Shown here: positions 1 through 7,396 of the stretch, in pieces
Position numbering within the stretch: the stretch's first letter is position 1
Layout of the letters: each line of letters begins with the position of its first letter
Source: Carnobacterium_A antarcticum
GTDB taxonomy: Bacteria; Bacillota; Bacilli; Lactobacillales; Carnobacteriaceae
Length of the DNA stretch: 62,225 nt
Assembly: GCF_042658365.1 (NCBI RefSeq)
Contig: NZ_JBHSQC010000016.1
Reading direction: 5' to 3' (one strand)
The notes under the pieces: model-generated
What the model was told of the DNA's origin: nothing
Database searches by the model: none
Seen by the model: only the letters and a program-made list of their open reading frames with translations
Translations under genes and position numbers: made by a program

Positions 1-14
1 TTTTCACGAAAAAA

Positions 15-44
15 GACGTTAGCAAGTTTTCACTCACCAACGTC
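15..44 (-). terminator. deoC terminator, distal copy
   Basis: This is the second copy of the same stem-loop with GAAA loop and T-run. It would catch transcripts that read through the proximal copy. Confidence 0.85.
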
Positions 45-66
45 AAATATTGTACAACCGAAAAAA

Positions 67-96
67 GACGTTAGTAAGTTTTCACTCACCAACGTC
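67..96 (-). terminator. deoC terminator, proximal copy
   Basis: Read on the minus strand this is a 13-bp stem (two G-U pairs) closed by a GAAA tetraloop and followed directly by TTTTTT. It starts about 20 nt after the deoC stop codon. Confidence 0.88.
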
Positions 97-114
97 AAAT
101 ATTGTACAACCCGT

Positions 115-765
115 TTAACCCGCTACAATAGCAATTCCGTTTGAAGAACCTAAACGTGTTGCCCCGGCAGCAATAAAAGCTTCTGCATCTTCACGTGTTC
201 TAACACCACCGCTAGCTTTTACGCCCATTTCTGGTCCCACTACGGTACGCATTAACGTAACATCTTCTAATGTTGCACCGCCAGTTGAAAACCCTGTAGA
301 CGTTTTAACAAAATCGGCACCGGCTTTTTTAGCTATTTCACAAGCGCGTACTTTTTCATCATTCGTTAATAAGCTTGTTTCAATGATAACTTTAGTTAGA
401 GCTTTGTCTTCAGCGGCTTCGACAACTCCTCTAATATCGCGTTCTACTAGCTCGTCGTCTCCCCCTTTTAATGCTCCGATATTTATCACCATATCTACTT
501 CAGTTGCGCCATTTTGAATGGCATTTCTAGCTTCAAATGCTTTTAGTTCCGGTGTGTTTGCTCCCAACGGGAAACCAATCACAGTACAGACGCGTACGTC
601 ACTGCCAGTTAAAAAAGCCGCTGCTTTCTTGACCCATGTTGGATTGACACAAACGGACATAAAGTGATAGTCCATCGCTTCATCACATAGTGTTTTGATT
701 TGGTTTTCGGTGGCTTCTGGTTTTAACAAAGTGTGATCAATATAGTGGTTTAATTTTTCTGCCAT
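115..765 (-). CDS. deoC: deoxyribose-phosphate aldolase
   Basis: This class I aldolase cleaves 2-deoxyribose-5-phosphate to glyceraldehyde-3-phosphate and acetaldehyde in cytosolic deoxynucleoside catabolism. The motif FVKTSTGF near residue 150 carries the Schiff-base lysine, VKASGG near 180 the second essential lysine, and EVDMVINIG near 90 the catalytic aspartate region. At about 216 residues it is full length. An in-frame ATG at 769-771 lies only one base after the SD (AGGG), so the ATG at 763-765, about seven bases away, is the likelier start. rsmE ends 65 bp upstream on the same strand. No other deo gene is adjacent. Confidence 0.95.
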   Translation of the reverse strand: MAEKLNHYIDHTLLKPEATENQIKTLCDEAMDYHFMSVCVNPTWVKKAAAFLTGSDVRVCTVIGFPLGANTPELKAFEARNAIQNGATEVDMVINIGALKGGDDELVERDIRGVVEAAEDKALTKVIIETSLLTNDEKVRACEIAKKAGADFVKTSTGFSTGGATLEDVTLMRTVVGPEMGVKASGGVRTREDAEAFIAAGATRLGSSNGIAIVAG

Positions 766-829
766 CTTCATTCCCTACTTTCTCTGTTTATAATGTTATT
801 CTAAACTAGTATAGCTTATTTTTCGATAA

Positions 830-1606
830 CTAACAAAAAGGCTCGATGGGTTCATTCAACTCAAAGTGGTAAGAGATAGCTGCTAAAGCATATAAAGGAG
901 CCGTTTCTGTCCTTAAAATCCTCGGCCCCAGTGCGCAAGGTACCATTCCAACAGCCAATAAAGCTTCAATTTCTGTTGGGCTCAATCCTCCTTCAGGACC
1001 GAAAACAATTAAAAGAGAACTGCCAGGTCGAATAGACTTTAATGTTTTAGCAAAATTTTGATCTTCGCCAGCTTTGGCACTTTCTTCATATGCTACTAAA
1101 CAGTAATCAAATTGAGGACTCTTTTCTAACAATTCTTTAAAAGAATACACGGATTCCACACTCGGTATTTTGGTTCGATGCGCTTGTTCTGCTGCTTCTT
1201 GAGCAATTTTTTTCAAACGATCAATTTTTTTAGCTGCTTTTTTTGTATCCCATTTTGTGATGGAATAGGTGGCTTGAAATGGAACGAAACCAGCAGCCCC
1301 TAGTTCTGTTCCTTTTTGAATCACATAGTCCAGTTTGTCCCCCTTAGGCAAACCACTGGCGATCGTAACGTGAACCGGCAGCTCTTTTTCAGCTGTTTCG
1401 TCTGCTATCCAATGCATCACAACACTTTCATTTTCGATGGCATTGATTTCAGCTATAAAAGCCTGTTGGTTAGGAAATACTAAATAAGCTTCATCGCCTA
1501 TTTTCATCCGCATGACACGAATCATATGATGGTACTGTTCTCCAGTAAGTATCAGTTCAGCTGTTTGGTAGTCAGCAGTCGTTTCAGCAAGAAAATAACG
1601 TTGCAT
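830..1606 (-). CDS. rsmE: 16S rRNA (uracil(1498)-N3)-methyltransferase
   Basis: RsmE methylates U1498 of 16S rRNA in the assembled 30S subunit, using S-adenosylmethionine. The 258-residue protein has the PUA-like N-terminus and a SPOUT fold with its knot motif LIVFGPEGGLSPTEIE near residue 190 and LRTETAPLYAL near 230. The start at 1606 is preceded by a strong GGAGGAG. Fifteen further in-frame codons exist upstream but lie inside prmA. It begins 2 nt after the prmA stop, and its SD lies in the last prmA codons, so translation is probably coupled. Confidence 0.95.
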   Translation of the reverse strand: MQRYFLAETTADYQTAELILTGEQYHHMIRVMRMKIGDEAYLVFPNQQAFIAEINAIENESVVMHWIADETAEKELPVHVTIASGLPKGDKLDYVIQKGTELGAAGFVPFQATYSITKWDTKKAAKKIDRLKKIAQEAAEQAHRTKIPSVESVYSFKELLEKSPQFDYCLVAYEESAKAGEDQNFAKTLKSIRPGSSLLIVFGPEGGLSPTEIEALLAVGMVPCALGPRILRTETAPLYALAAISYHFELNEPIEPFC

Positions 1607-1608
1607 GG

Positions 1609-2559
1609 TTACTCCTCCTCGATAGGTCTTTGAGCAGTAACAGCAACCCAATCGCCCCTTTGAAGGATTTGAACGATTTCAAATCCTTGTTCCGTTAAAT
1701 GCGTCAGAATAGATTCTTTTTTATCTTTAATAATTCCCGAAGTTAAGAACAATCCACCTGGCTTTAAAACGCGCCAAGCATCTGGAATCAATGGAACGAT
1801 AACTTCTGCTAAAATATTAGCAACAACGATATCAGCCTCAATTTCAATGCCTTTTAGTAAATCATTAGCTGAAATATGGACATCTTTAGCATAGTCGTTT
1901 AACTGGATATTATCGTAAGCAGATTGAACAGCCACTTCGTCTAAATCGTAAGCATAAACTTTTCCAGCCCCTAAAGCCTTAGCTGCGATGCTCAAAACAC
2001 CAGAACCAGTTCCCACATCCAAAATCGTTTCATTGCCACGAACAGAGTTTTCTAACGCTTGTAAAGATAAATGCGTTGTGGGATGAGCACCTGTACCAAA
2101 CGCCAGCCCTAAATCTAAACGGATCACTCGTTCATCAAGATGTCTAGGCGTGTAGTCTTCCCACGCAGGTACAATAGTTAAGAAACGGGTTATTTTCAAA
2201 GCATGGTAATATTTTTTCCATGAAGTAGCCCAGTCTTCTTCAGCGACTTCATGGATAGTCAAGGTATTTGGTTCAATCGTTAGACCGTATGTTGTTAATT
2301 TTAAAATCCGTTCTTTAATCTCCGGCAAGATCTCTGGTAAGAAAAGTGTTTCTGGAAAATAAGCTTTGATGATCACTCCTTCTTTTGAAAAGTCTGCTTC
2401 ATCTAATGCCCATATTTGCCCAAAACCATCATCTAGAACTTGTAAAAAATCCTGAATATCTTCAATTGAAACACCTTCTGAACCTGCTTCGACTAAAATG
2501 TTTGAAACGGCTTCAACGGCTTCATTTGCTGTTTGAACACTTACTTCAGTCCACTTCAT
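1609..2559 (-). CDS. prmA: ribosomal protein L11 methyltransferase
   Basis: PrmA trimethylates ribosomal protein L11 with S-adenosylmethionine. The 316-residue length is normal. A ferredoxin-like L11-recognition domain occupies roughly residues 1-110. It is followed by the class I methyltransferase domain with the family motif GLAFGTGAHPTT and the SAM-binding loop LDVGTGSGVLSIAAKALGA near 180-198. It lies between a DUF3013-like gene (35 bp upstream) and rsmE (2 nt downstream). All three genes read in one direction, and prmA-rsmE pairing is common in Bacillota. Confidence 0.96.
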   Translation of the reverse strand: MKWTEVSVQTANEAVEAVSNILVEAGSEGVSIEDIQDFLQVLDDGFGQIWALDEADFSKEGVIIKAYFPETLFLPEILPEIKERILKLTTYGLTIEPNTLTIHEVAEEDWATSWKKYYHALKITRFLTIVPAWEDYTPRHLDERVIRLDLGLAFGTGAHPTTHLSLQALENSVRGNETILDVGTGSGVLSIAAKALGAGKVYAYDLDEVAVQSAYDNIQLNDYAKDVHISANDLLKGIEIEADIVVANILAEVIVPLIPDAWRVLKPGGLFLTSGIIKDKKESILTHLTEQGFEIVQILQRGDWVAVTAQRPIEEE

Positions 2560-2594
2560 TATTTAAAAATCCTCCAATAGCTTGCTTATTGTCT

Positions 2595-3086
2595 TTAAAA
2601 TTTCGGATACTCAACGCGATCCATGTCATAACGGTTTGTATCTTTCGCTGTTTGAATAGTTGTTTCAAAGTTCAATTCGTTCCAATGCAATTCAAATGTT
2701 TCTATTTCTGGATCCGTTGCAAAATCAAGCAAATCTGATTGTCCTTCAGTTACAACTATCCGCAACATCTTAATAACTGCGTCAAGAAACCCTTTTTCGA
2801 TTCCTTTTTTTAAATCAAAGGGAAGAGCTGCTAAATAGTTTTCTGGAATTATTTTTGATTTTGTTGGGTCAAAAAAACAGATAGCATCTTCAAATTGAAT
2901 AATGTTTTCTTTGTTGACCGTTCCTTCTATATCTTGAATGACTAAATCAGGTTCCGTTTCAGCATAAATAGTAAAAAACACTTCAATAATGTGCTGTCTT
3001 TTATTCCATTGAGTTGACCAATCGAATTCTAAATGACTTTCTTCCATGATTGTTTCTAAATAATCAATGATATCTTTTTTTGCCAT
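2595..3086 (-). CDS. DUF3013-like hypothetical protein
   Basis: This 163-residue acidic soluble protein has no signal peptide or membrane segment. It resembles the DUF3013 family of Lactobacillales, which I recall as being about this size and often next to prmA. That assignment is from memory of the family, and no function is known. Visible features are an N-terminal DYLETIMEESHLEFDWS segment and alternating beta-type strands with a short amphipathic helix near residues 90-115. An SD (GAGGAG) precedes the ATG. The position between mpg and prmA suggests cotranscription. Confidence 0.7.
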   Translation of the reverse strand: MAKKDIIDYLETIMEESHLEFDWSTQWNKRQHIIEVFFTIYAETEPDLVIQDIEGTVNKENIIQFEDAICFFDPTKSKIIPENYLAALPFDLKKGIEKGFLDAVIKMLRIVVTEGQSDLLDFATDPEIETFELHWNELNFETTIQTAKDTNRYDMDRVEYPKF

Positions 3087-3104
3087 GTCGTTCGCTCCTC
3101 TGTT

Positions 3105-3737
3105 TTAATAATTGTTTTCAATTGTTGTTGTCCAGCCTAAATCGCTATCTTTTTTTCCTTTGGTTCTAGAAACATATGGATTTCCGATAACCGTGTACCG
3201 AAGCAAAGCATCTGTCCATTCTCCCTTATTTGGGATTCCAATTCTAGCCGAAACTCCAATTTCTTTCGGGATTCTTCGGTGTGTTTTAGACAAATACAAA
3301 GGCGGCTCATCGATTGAAGCTCCATCATCACTTTTATCAATTGCCAAGGCTTTTGTCAGTTTTCCAGGACCGTCTGTTAAAGTCACACCGTATTTCCCGC
3401 GGCGTTCCTCCATCAGTTCAATGCCTGTATAAGGTTCAATAGCCCGGATTAAAATAGCTTGCGGTATGCCTGCTTCCTGTACGACTAAATTCAGCATTTG
3501 ATGAGTATGCATCGAATAAATGTAAATCGTTCCTGCTTTTTTGTACATTGAAGCCAGTCTGGGAGTTTTTTTCAAGCCATAGCTATGAGCTGCAGCATCT
3601 ATTTCGCCTAAATAAGCTTCTGTTTCTACGATCCAGCCTGAGCAAATTCCTTCTTCAGTTTTTTTTATTATCAGACAACCCAATAGCTCTTGTGCGATCT
3701 CTTCGGTTGTTTTAGTTGGATCCAGCCAAAAAGTCAT
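3105..3737 (-). CDS. mpg: 3-methyladenine DNA glycosylase (AAG/MPG family)
   Basis: This base-excision repair glycosylase removes alkylated purines and probably hypoxanthine. The AAG-type fold is recognised by GWIVETEAYLG near residues 34-44, where the first Glu is the expected catalytic residue that activates water. Also seen are AAHSYG, the lid segment with YKKAGTIYIY, and DGPGKLTKALAI. At 210 residues it has the usual bacterial length. It starts a short gene string with the DUF3013-like gene 18 bp downstream. Confidence 0.93.
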   Translation of the reverse strand: MTFWLDPTKTTEEIAQELLGCLIIKKTEEGICSGWIVETEAYLGEIDAAAHSYGLKKTPRLASMYKKAGTIYIYSMHTHQMLNLVVQEAGIPQAILIRAIEPYTGIELMEERRGKYGVTLTDGPGKLTKALAIDKSDDGASIDEPPLYLSKTHRRIPKEIGVSARIGIPNKGEWTDALLRYTVIGNPYVSRTKGKKDSDLGWTTTIENNY

Positions 3738-3900
3738 TAAATTACCTCACCTATCTTAAAAAATCTAAACGTTTATAAAAATGTCTTCGTTTATAAGTAT
3801 ACAACAAATTAGAACGTTTCGTATAGAAAAGCCCGTTTAACAAGCGATAAAATATGTTTTTGTTCCATATCGTAATTTTAATTCTAACAGAGATAAAAAA

Positions 3901-3930
3901 AGCGACCTTCCTCAAAAGGAAAAGGTCGCT
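3901..3930. terminator. bidirectional terminator downstream of patA
   Basis: AGCGACCTT pairs with AAGGTCGCT, with A-tract and T-tract on either side, so it works on both strands. It follows the patA stop by about 75 nt. The short open frame spanning this hairpin is therefore non-coding. Confidence 0.88.
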
Positions 3931-4005
3931 TTTTACTATCTCTATAAACACAAAACCATTCGTTGGTTAAGCTTTCAACCACATAATGATTATAGATATA
4001 TTTCC

Positions 4006-5199
4006 CTACTGTGTAATTGCCTCAGTTACTCGATTTTCACTGATATATTGAGTTAATTTCTCCATAGCTTCAATCAATGTTTCCATGCTGGCAGCATAGC
4101 TGATACGGACATATCCTTCGCCGCCTGGTCCAAATGAACCACCTGGAATCAACGCTAACTTATTTTTTTGAGCCAAATCTACACAAAATGCCATACTTTC
4201 TTGAATGTAGCCTTCAGGTATCTTTGCAAACAGATAAAATGCTCCGTTGGGTTTTGGACAGGTGAAGCCAAGTTCTTGTAAGATATTGTAAACGTAATCT
4301 CGGCGTTTCAAGTATTCTTTCTTCATGACTTGTGCATCGTTTTTACCATCTTTAAAAGCAGCTAAAGCAGCCTTTTGTGCCATTGTTGCAGTTGTGGTTA
4401 CCATAAATTGATGGACTTTGTTGATTTCCTGAATCAATGCTGCTGGTCCGCAAAGCAAGCCGATTCTCCATCCAGTCATTGCATGAGACTTTGAGACACC
4501 ATTGATTAATAGCGTTTGCTCAGGCAAGTATTTAGCGATGGAAACATGCGTTCCATTATAAGTGAGTTCACTATAAATTTCATCGCTTAAAACAAATAGA
4601 TCATGTTTTTCTAGTTCCTCCGCTAAAGCTTGAACTTCAGCAGCAGTATAAGTCACACCTGTCGGATTATTAGGATAATTCAAGACGACGGCTTTTACGC
4701 TCGCCCCATGCTCTGCGATAGCTTCTTGGATCATTTTGGGTGAAAGGGCAAATTGATTACTAGACGTATCAATAAAAATAGGCGTACAGCGACTGAGAAC
4801 TGTAACCGGTATATAGCCTGGGAAAATTGGCGTTGGGATCAATACTTTTTCTCCAGGATTTAAAATACCAAATAAAGCTGCATAGATAGCCTCAGAAGCG
4901 CCTGCTGTCACTAATATTTCAGATTCAGGATTATACTGAACACCATACTTTTCGTTTAGAAAAGAAGCTGCTGCTTCTCGTAAAGGCAGTTCTCCAGCGG
5001 TTGGAGCATAATGAGAATAATTTTCTTCAATGGCTTTAATACCTGCAGCCTTTACATGCTCAGGAGTATTGAAGTCTGGTTCGCCTAAAGTTAACTTCGT
5101 CATTCCTGGTATTTGAGAAACCTCTGCATCAAATTTTCGAATAGAAGAAGGCTGTAATAAAGACAGTTGTTCATTCATATGGTTAATAAGTTTATTCAA
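4006..5199 (-). CDS. patA: PLP-dependent aminotransferase, class I fold
   Basis: This fold-type I aminotransferase of the aspartate/aromatic group is annotated patA or araT in Lactobacillales. Its exact amino donor cannot be read from sequence. Key positions are Asn178 (NYPNNPTG), Asp206 and Tyr209 (SDEIYSE), the PLP Schiff-base Lys237 in SKSHAMTGWRIG, and a C-terminal Arg in YVRISYA. At 397 residues it is full length. The start is TTG at 5197-5199, seven bases after AGGAGG; the internal ATG at codon 8 has no SD. A 424-bp upstream gap contains a candidate RNA with its own terminator, so patA may have a separate or attenuated promoter. Confidence 0.88.
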   Translation of the reverse strand: MNKLINHMNEQLSLLQPSSIRKFDAEVSQIPGMTKLTLGEPDFNTPEHVKAAGIKAIEENYSHYAPTAGELPLREAAASFLNEKYGVQYNPESEILVTAGASEAIYAALFGILNPGEKVLIPTPIFPGYIPVTVLSRCTPIFIDTSSNQFALSPKMIQEAIAEHGASVKAVVLNYPNNPTGVTYTAAEVQALAEELEKHDLFVLSDEIYSELTYNGTHVSIAKYLPEQTLLINGVSKSHAMTGWRIGLLCGPAALIQEINKVHQFMVTTTATMAQKAALAAFKDGKNDAQVMKKEYLKRRDYVYNILQELGFTCPKPNGAFYLFAKIPEGYIQESMAFCVDLAQKNKLALIPGGSFGPGGEGYVRISYAASMETLIEAMEKLTQYISENRVTEAITQ

Positions 5200-5304
5200 A
5201 TTTACTCCTCCTTGATTCGTTCATTATAGTTAACGGTAAAAAAAGATACCCAAAATAGAAAAATAAAAATTCTATAGGTATCCATCTGCAAAAGCAATAA
5301 ATAA

Positions 5305-5581
5305 AAAGAAAACCACATAGAATTTCTAATGTCTATGTGGTCCGCATATAACTGACGTCATAACAAAACGGATTAGCCTCATAGATACAAACGTTGTGAG
5401 TTTGCATCATGAAAAAATCCATGCTACAAACTCTCTCTAAAATAGCTAAACCAATATTGGCTATTATTTAATTGGGATATAGTTCGTTTTTGTCTGGTCA
5501 TTTTGCTCACACACATTTCTTTTTATAGTCAGTTAAGGTATTCTTGTGCTAAGGATACCTTTTTTTATCATGGTTTGTCAA
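5305..5581 (-). ncRNA. candidate small RNA or patA leader
   Basis: This lies in the 424-bp gap between sir2 and patA. On the minus strand there is a consensus -35 TTGACA (5576-5581) and, 18 bp on, TATCCT (5552-5557). About 210 nt later a 9-bp stem (5313-5340) is followed by TTTTCTTTTT. Between them is a hairpin pairing GAGTTTG with CAAACTC (5398-5433) and a TCCG/CGGA-closed arm containing TGACGTCA. I found no T-box, S-box, lysine, purine or M-box signature. It may be a free RNA or an attenuator leader for patA. A TATAAT at 5223-5228 could serve patA separately. Confidence 0.4.
5313..5340 (-). terminator. terminator upstream of patA
   Basis: CCACATAGA pairs with TCTATGTGG around a 10-nt loop, followed on the minus strand by TTTTCTTTTT. 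It lies about 115 nt before the patA start, where it ends the candidate RNA or sir2 read-through. Confidence 0.8.
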
Positions 5582-5623
5582 TGAAATTCTAATCGTACGT
5601 TCATTAACGTTTTAAAGTAGTGT

Positions 5624-6361
5624 TTAATTTTCTTTTAATTGTTTGAAAATAGAGCCCAATGAATCTTGAATAATCAAATCAAACAGAGCCGGGTGTTGAA
5701 CCGGTGTCCGATTCAACAGAATCGATGCTTCTCCTTTAAAATAGTGGATCAAACTATTAGCAGGATAAACAGATAAAGATGTTCCAGCGACGATCAATAA
5801 GTCCGCTTTTTCAACGGCAGCCATACTCATTGATAAAGCCGTTTGATCTAGCATTTCACCATAAAGAACGACATCTGGACGAACGATGCCATTGTCGTGC
5901 GGGCATCTTGGTATCCCTTTATCATCTTGTCTTAAAACACGTAAAGGATAGTTCTCTCCACAAGTTAAGCAAGTATTCCGCAATGTACTTCCATGGAGTT
6001 CTAAAACTTTTTCGCTCCCAGCGGCTTGATGCAACCCATCAATATTTTGTGTGATGATCGTGATATCTTTCTCTTTTGCTTCAAGTTCAGCCAAATAAAG
6101 ATGAGTCGCATTAGGAACCGCTTCTGGATAGACTAAATGCTCAAAATAGTAATTGAAAAACAATTCCGGCTGCTCTTTTAAAAACCAATCGCTAACAATA
6201 TCCTCTGGTTGGTAAGTTTGACCTGAATCTTGATTAAATAAGCCGTCTGCAGATCGAAAATCCGGTATACCGCTTTCTGTTGATACGCCTGCACCTCCAA
6301 AAAAGACAATGCTGTTAGATTGTTCTATTAATTTTTTTAATTTTATGATTTTATTTTGCAC
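5624..6361 (-). CDS. sir2: NAD-dependent protein deacylase, sirtuin
   Basis: This sirtuin removes acyl groups from lysine using NAD+. Motifs in order are GAGVSTESGIPDFRS near residue 25 (NAD binding), TQNIDGLH near 105, the catalytic His in HGS, and GTSLSVYPA near 195. The zinc module starts normally with CLTC, but the second pair reads CPHD instead of the usual CxxC, so the fourth Cys is missing and Asp or the preceding His may substitute. The start is GTG at 6359-6361, five bases after AGAGGA. An in-frame ATG further upstream lies inside the preceding gene. It is 37 bp downstream of the ZIP-like gene and probably cotranscribed. Confidence 0.9.
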   Translation of the reverse strand: MQNKIIKLKKLIEQSNSIVFFGGAGVSTESGIPDFRSADGLFNQDSGQTYQPEDIVSDWFLKEQPELFFNYYFEHLVYPEAVPNATHLYLAELEAKEKDITIITQNIDGLHQAAGSEKVLELHGSTLRNTCLTCGENYPLRVLRQDDKGIPRCPHDNGIVRPDVVLYGEMLDQTALSMSMAAVEKADLLIVAGTSLSVYPANSLIHYFKGEASILLNRTPVQHPALFDLIIQDSLGSIFKQLKEN

Positions 6362-6398
6362 GTTATTCCTCTTTTCATATTTATTTGTTTGAAAACAG

Positions 6399-7133
6399 CT
6401 AAATAAGCAATAAAAGAACGGTATACCCAATAACCCCTGCCAGAAAACTGCTTAAGCTGCTTTTTTGTTCTTCAGGCAGTTCTTCTTTCATCACATTTAA
6501 AATAACTCCTCCCGCTATGAAAGCCTGCAAAATGGACAGGACGAATTCGTTTAGTTCAGTCAATATGCCTATTAGCCATCCTAAAACGGGTGCTGCTGTT
6601 AAAATAATTCGGCCATATTTATCATAAGCTCCTTTATGGTCTCTTCTAAGGCTCCAATCGTTCGTTATAAAGTGTACTCCTAAAGCCAAAAAGTAAAAGA
6701 ATATTCCTAAGGGACTTTTGTATTCTTCTCTAACTAAAAGATATCCTATAACGGTATTATAAATAAAAAACGAACCCATATGAATCCAAAATATAACTGA
6801 ATCAGCTTGTTCCGGATTTTTTAACACCTTGCTTTTCCGAGATATTTTGACTAACCGTTCCATAGCATAAAACAAAACCAGTCCTGCTAAGGCTATGATA
6901 TAAATGTGATTTTCAATATGCCGCCAGCTGCTCTGTTGCAAATTTTTTACAACGACTTGTTGATAGGTATTTAATTGCGGCAATAAATGTACAAAGACGT
7001 AGGAAACAGCTACTCCAGCAGAAAGAGACAAAAACCTGCTGCGAGGCACTTTATTAGCAAATTGCATGTATTTAGAAGAAAAATGAATAAATGCAAATCC
7101 TAGCGCACAAATAAAGGTAATCACGATATACAA
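6399..7133 (-). CDS. ZIP-family-like integral membrane protein
   Basis: This protein of about 244 residues has seven or eight hydrophobic segments. Two segments recall the ZIP metal-transporter fold: SLSAGVAVSYVFVHLLPQL near residue 40 and FIAGGVILNVMKEELPEE near 205. The latter resembles the conserved ZIP helix with GG and a Glu-Leu-Pro end. The classic HNxPEG motif is not obvious, so metal transport is an inference. An ATG at 7140-7142 overlaps the SD (GGAGAGG), whereas TTG at 7131-7133 sits about nine bases away and is the likelier start. A perfect 15-bp dyad overlaps its promoter. sir2 follows. Confidence 0.6.
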   Translation of the reverse strand: MYIVITFICALGFAFIHFSSKYMQFANKVPRSRFLSLSAGVAVSYVFVHLLPQLNTYQQVVVKNLQQSSWRHIENHIYIIALAGLVLFYAMERLVKISRKSKVLKNPEQADSVIFWIHMGSFFIYNTVIGYLLVREEYKSPLGIFFYFLALGVHFITNDWSLRRDHKGAYDKYGRIILTAAPVLGWLIGILTELNEFVLSILQAFIAGGVILNVMKEELPEEQKSSLSSFLAGVIGYTVLLLLI

Positions 7134-7185
7134 TGAAACCATCCTCTCCGCTTTTTCAGTAAAGCTTTGTTCTTATGATAGAGCT

Positions 7186-7215
7186 CTTATCCAGGATAAG
7201 CTTTAATGCTGTCAA
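7186..7215 (-). promoter_or_regulatory. promoter with overlapping palindromic operator
   Basis: On the minus strand a perfect -35 TTGACA (7210-7215) is followed 17 bp later by a poor -10 (GGATAA, 7187-7192). The -10 lies inside the perfect dyad CTTATCC-N-GGATAAG (7186-7200). A dyad covering the -10 of a possible metal-transporter gene suggests repressor control. The repressor is not identified. Confidence 0.45.
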
Positions 7216-7353
7216 AATCAAAAAAAATACACGGAGTTTTATTAAAATCAGTAGTTAACCCTTTTTATACGATACTTTAGTTTTGTGATTGTTTGCTCCT
7301 ACCAGAAATAAACAGATGATCCTTGTTCCAGTCTAAATATAAAAACAAAAAAA

Positions 7354-7375
7354 CCTGCCAAAGATTTTTGGCAGG
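7354..7375 (-). terminator. lepA terminator
   Basis: CCTGCCA pairs with TGGCAGG and is followed on the minus strand by a T7 run, about 20 nt after the lepA stop. Confidence 0.88.
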
Positions 7376-7396
7376 CAAATACTGTTATTGAGTTAT

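Larger units (their letters stand above)
8..111. repeat. 52-bp tandem duplication carrying two terminators
   Basis: Two adjacent 52-bp units (8-59 and 60-111) are identical except for one base in the hairpin arm (C at 23 versus T at 75). Each unit contains a complete stem-loop with a T-run on the minus strand and a palindromic TTGTACAA. The copies follow deoC on its strand, so the 3' UTR terminator has been duplicated as a block. The single difference keeps base pairing because it swaps one pair for a G-U wobble. Confidence 0.9.

Noticed and set aside
8..111. CRISPR-like array at the left edge
   Set aside because: The two units abut without spacers and each is a terminator hairpin. No cas gene is nearby.
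3751..3951. 66-codon open frame between mpg and patA
   Set aside because: It runs through a bidirectional terminator, has no convincing SD and its composition (Lys, Phe, Tyr-rich) is that of AT-rich non-coding DNA.
5200..5623. T-box, S-box, lysine or purine riboswitch before patA
   Set aside because: None of the diagnostic conserved cores (for example the T-box GGTGG-ACCGCG block) is present on either strand.
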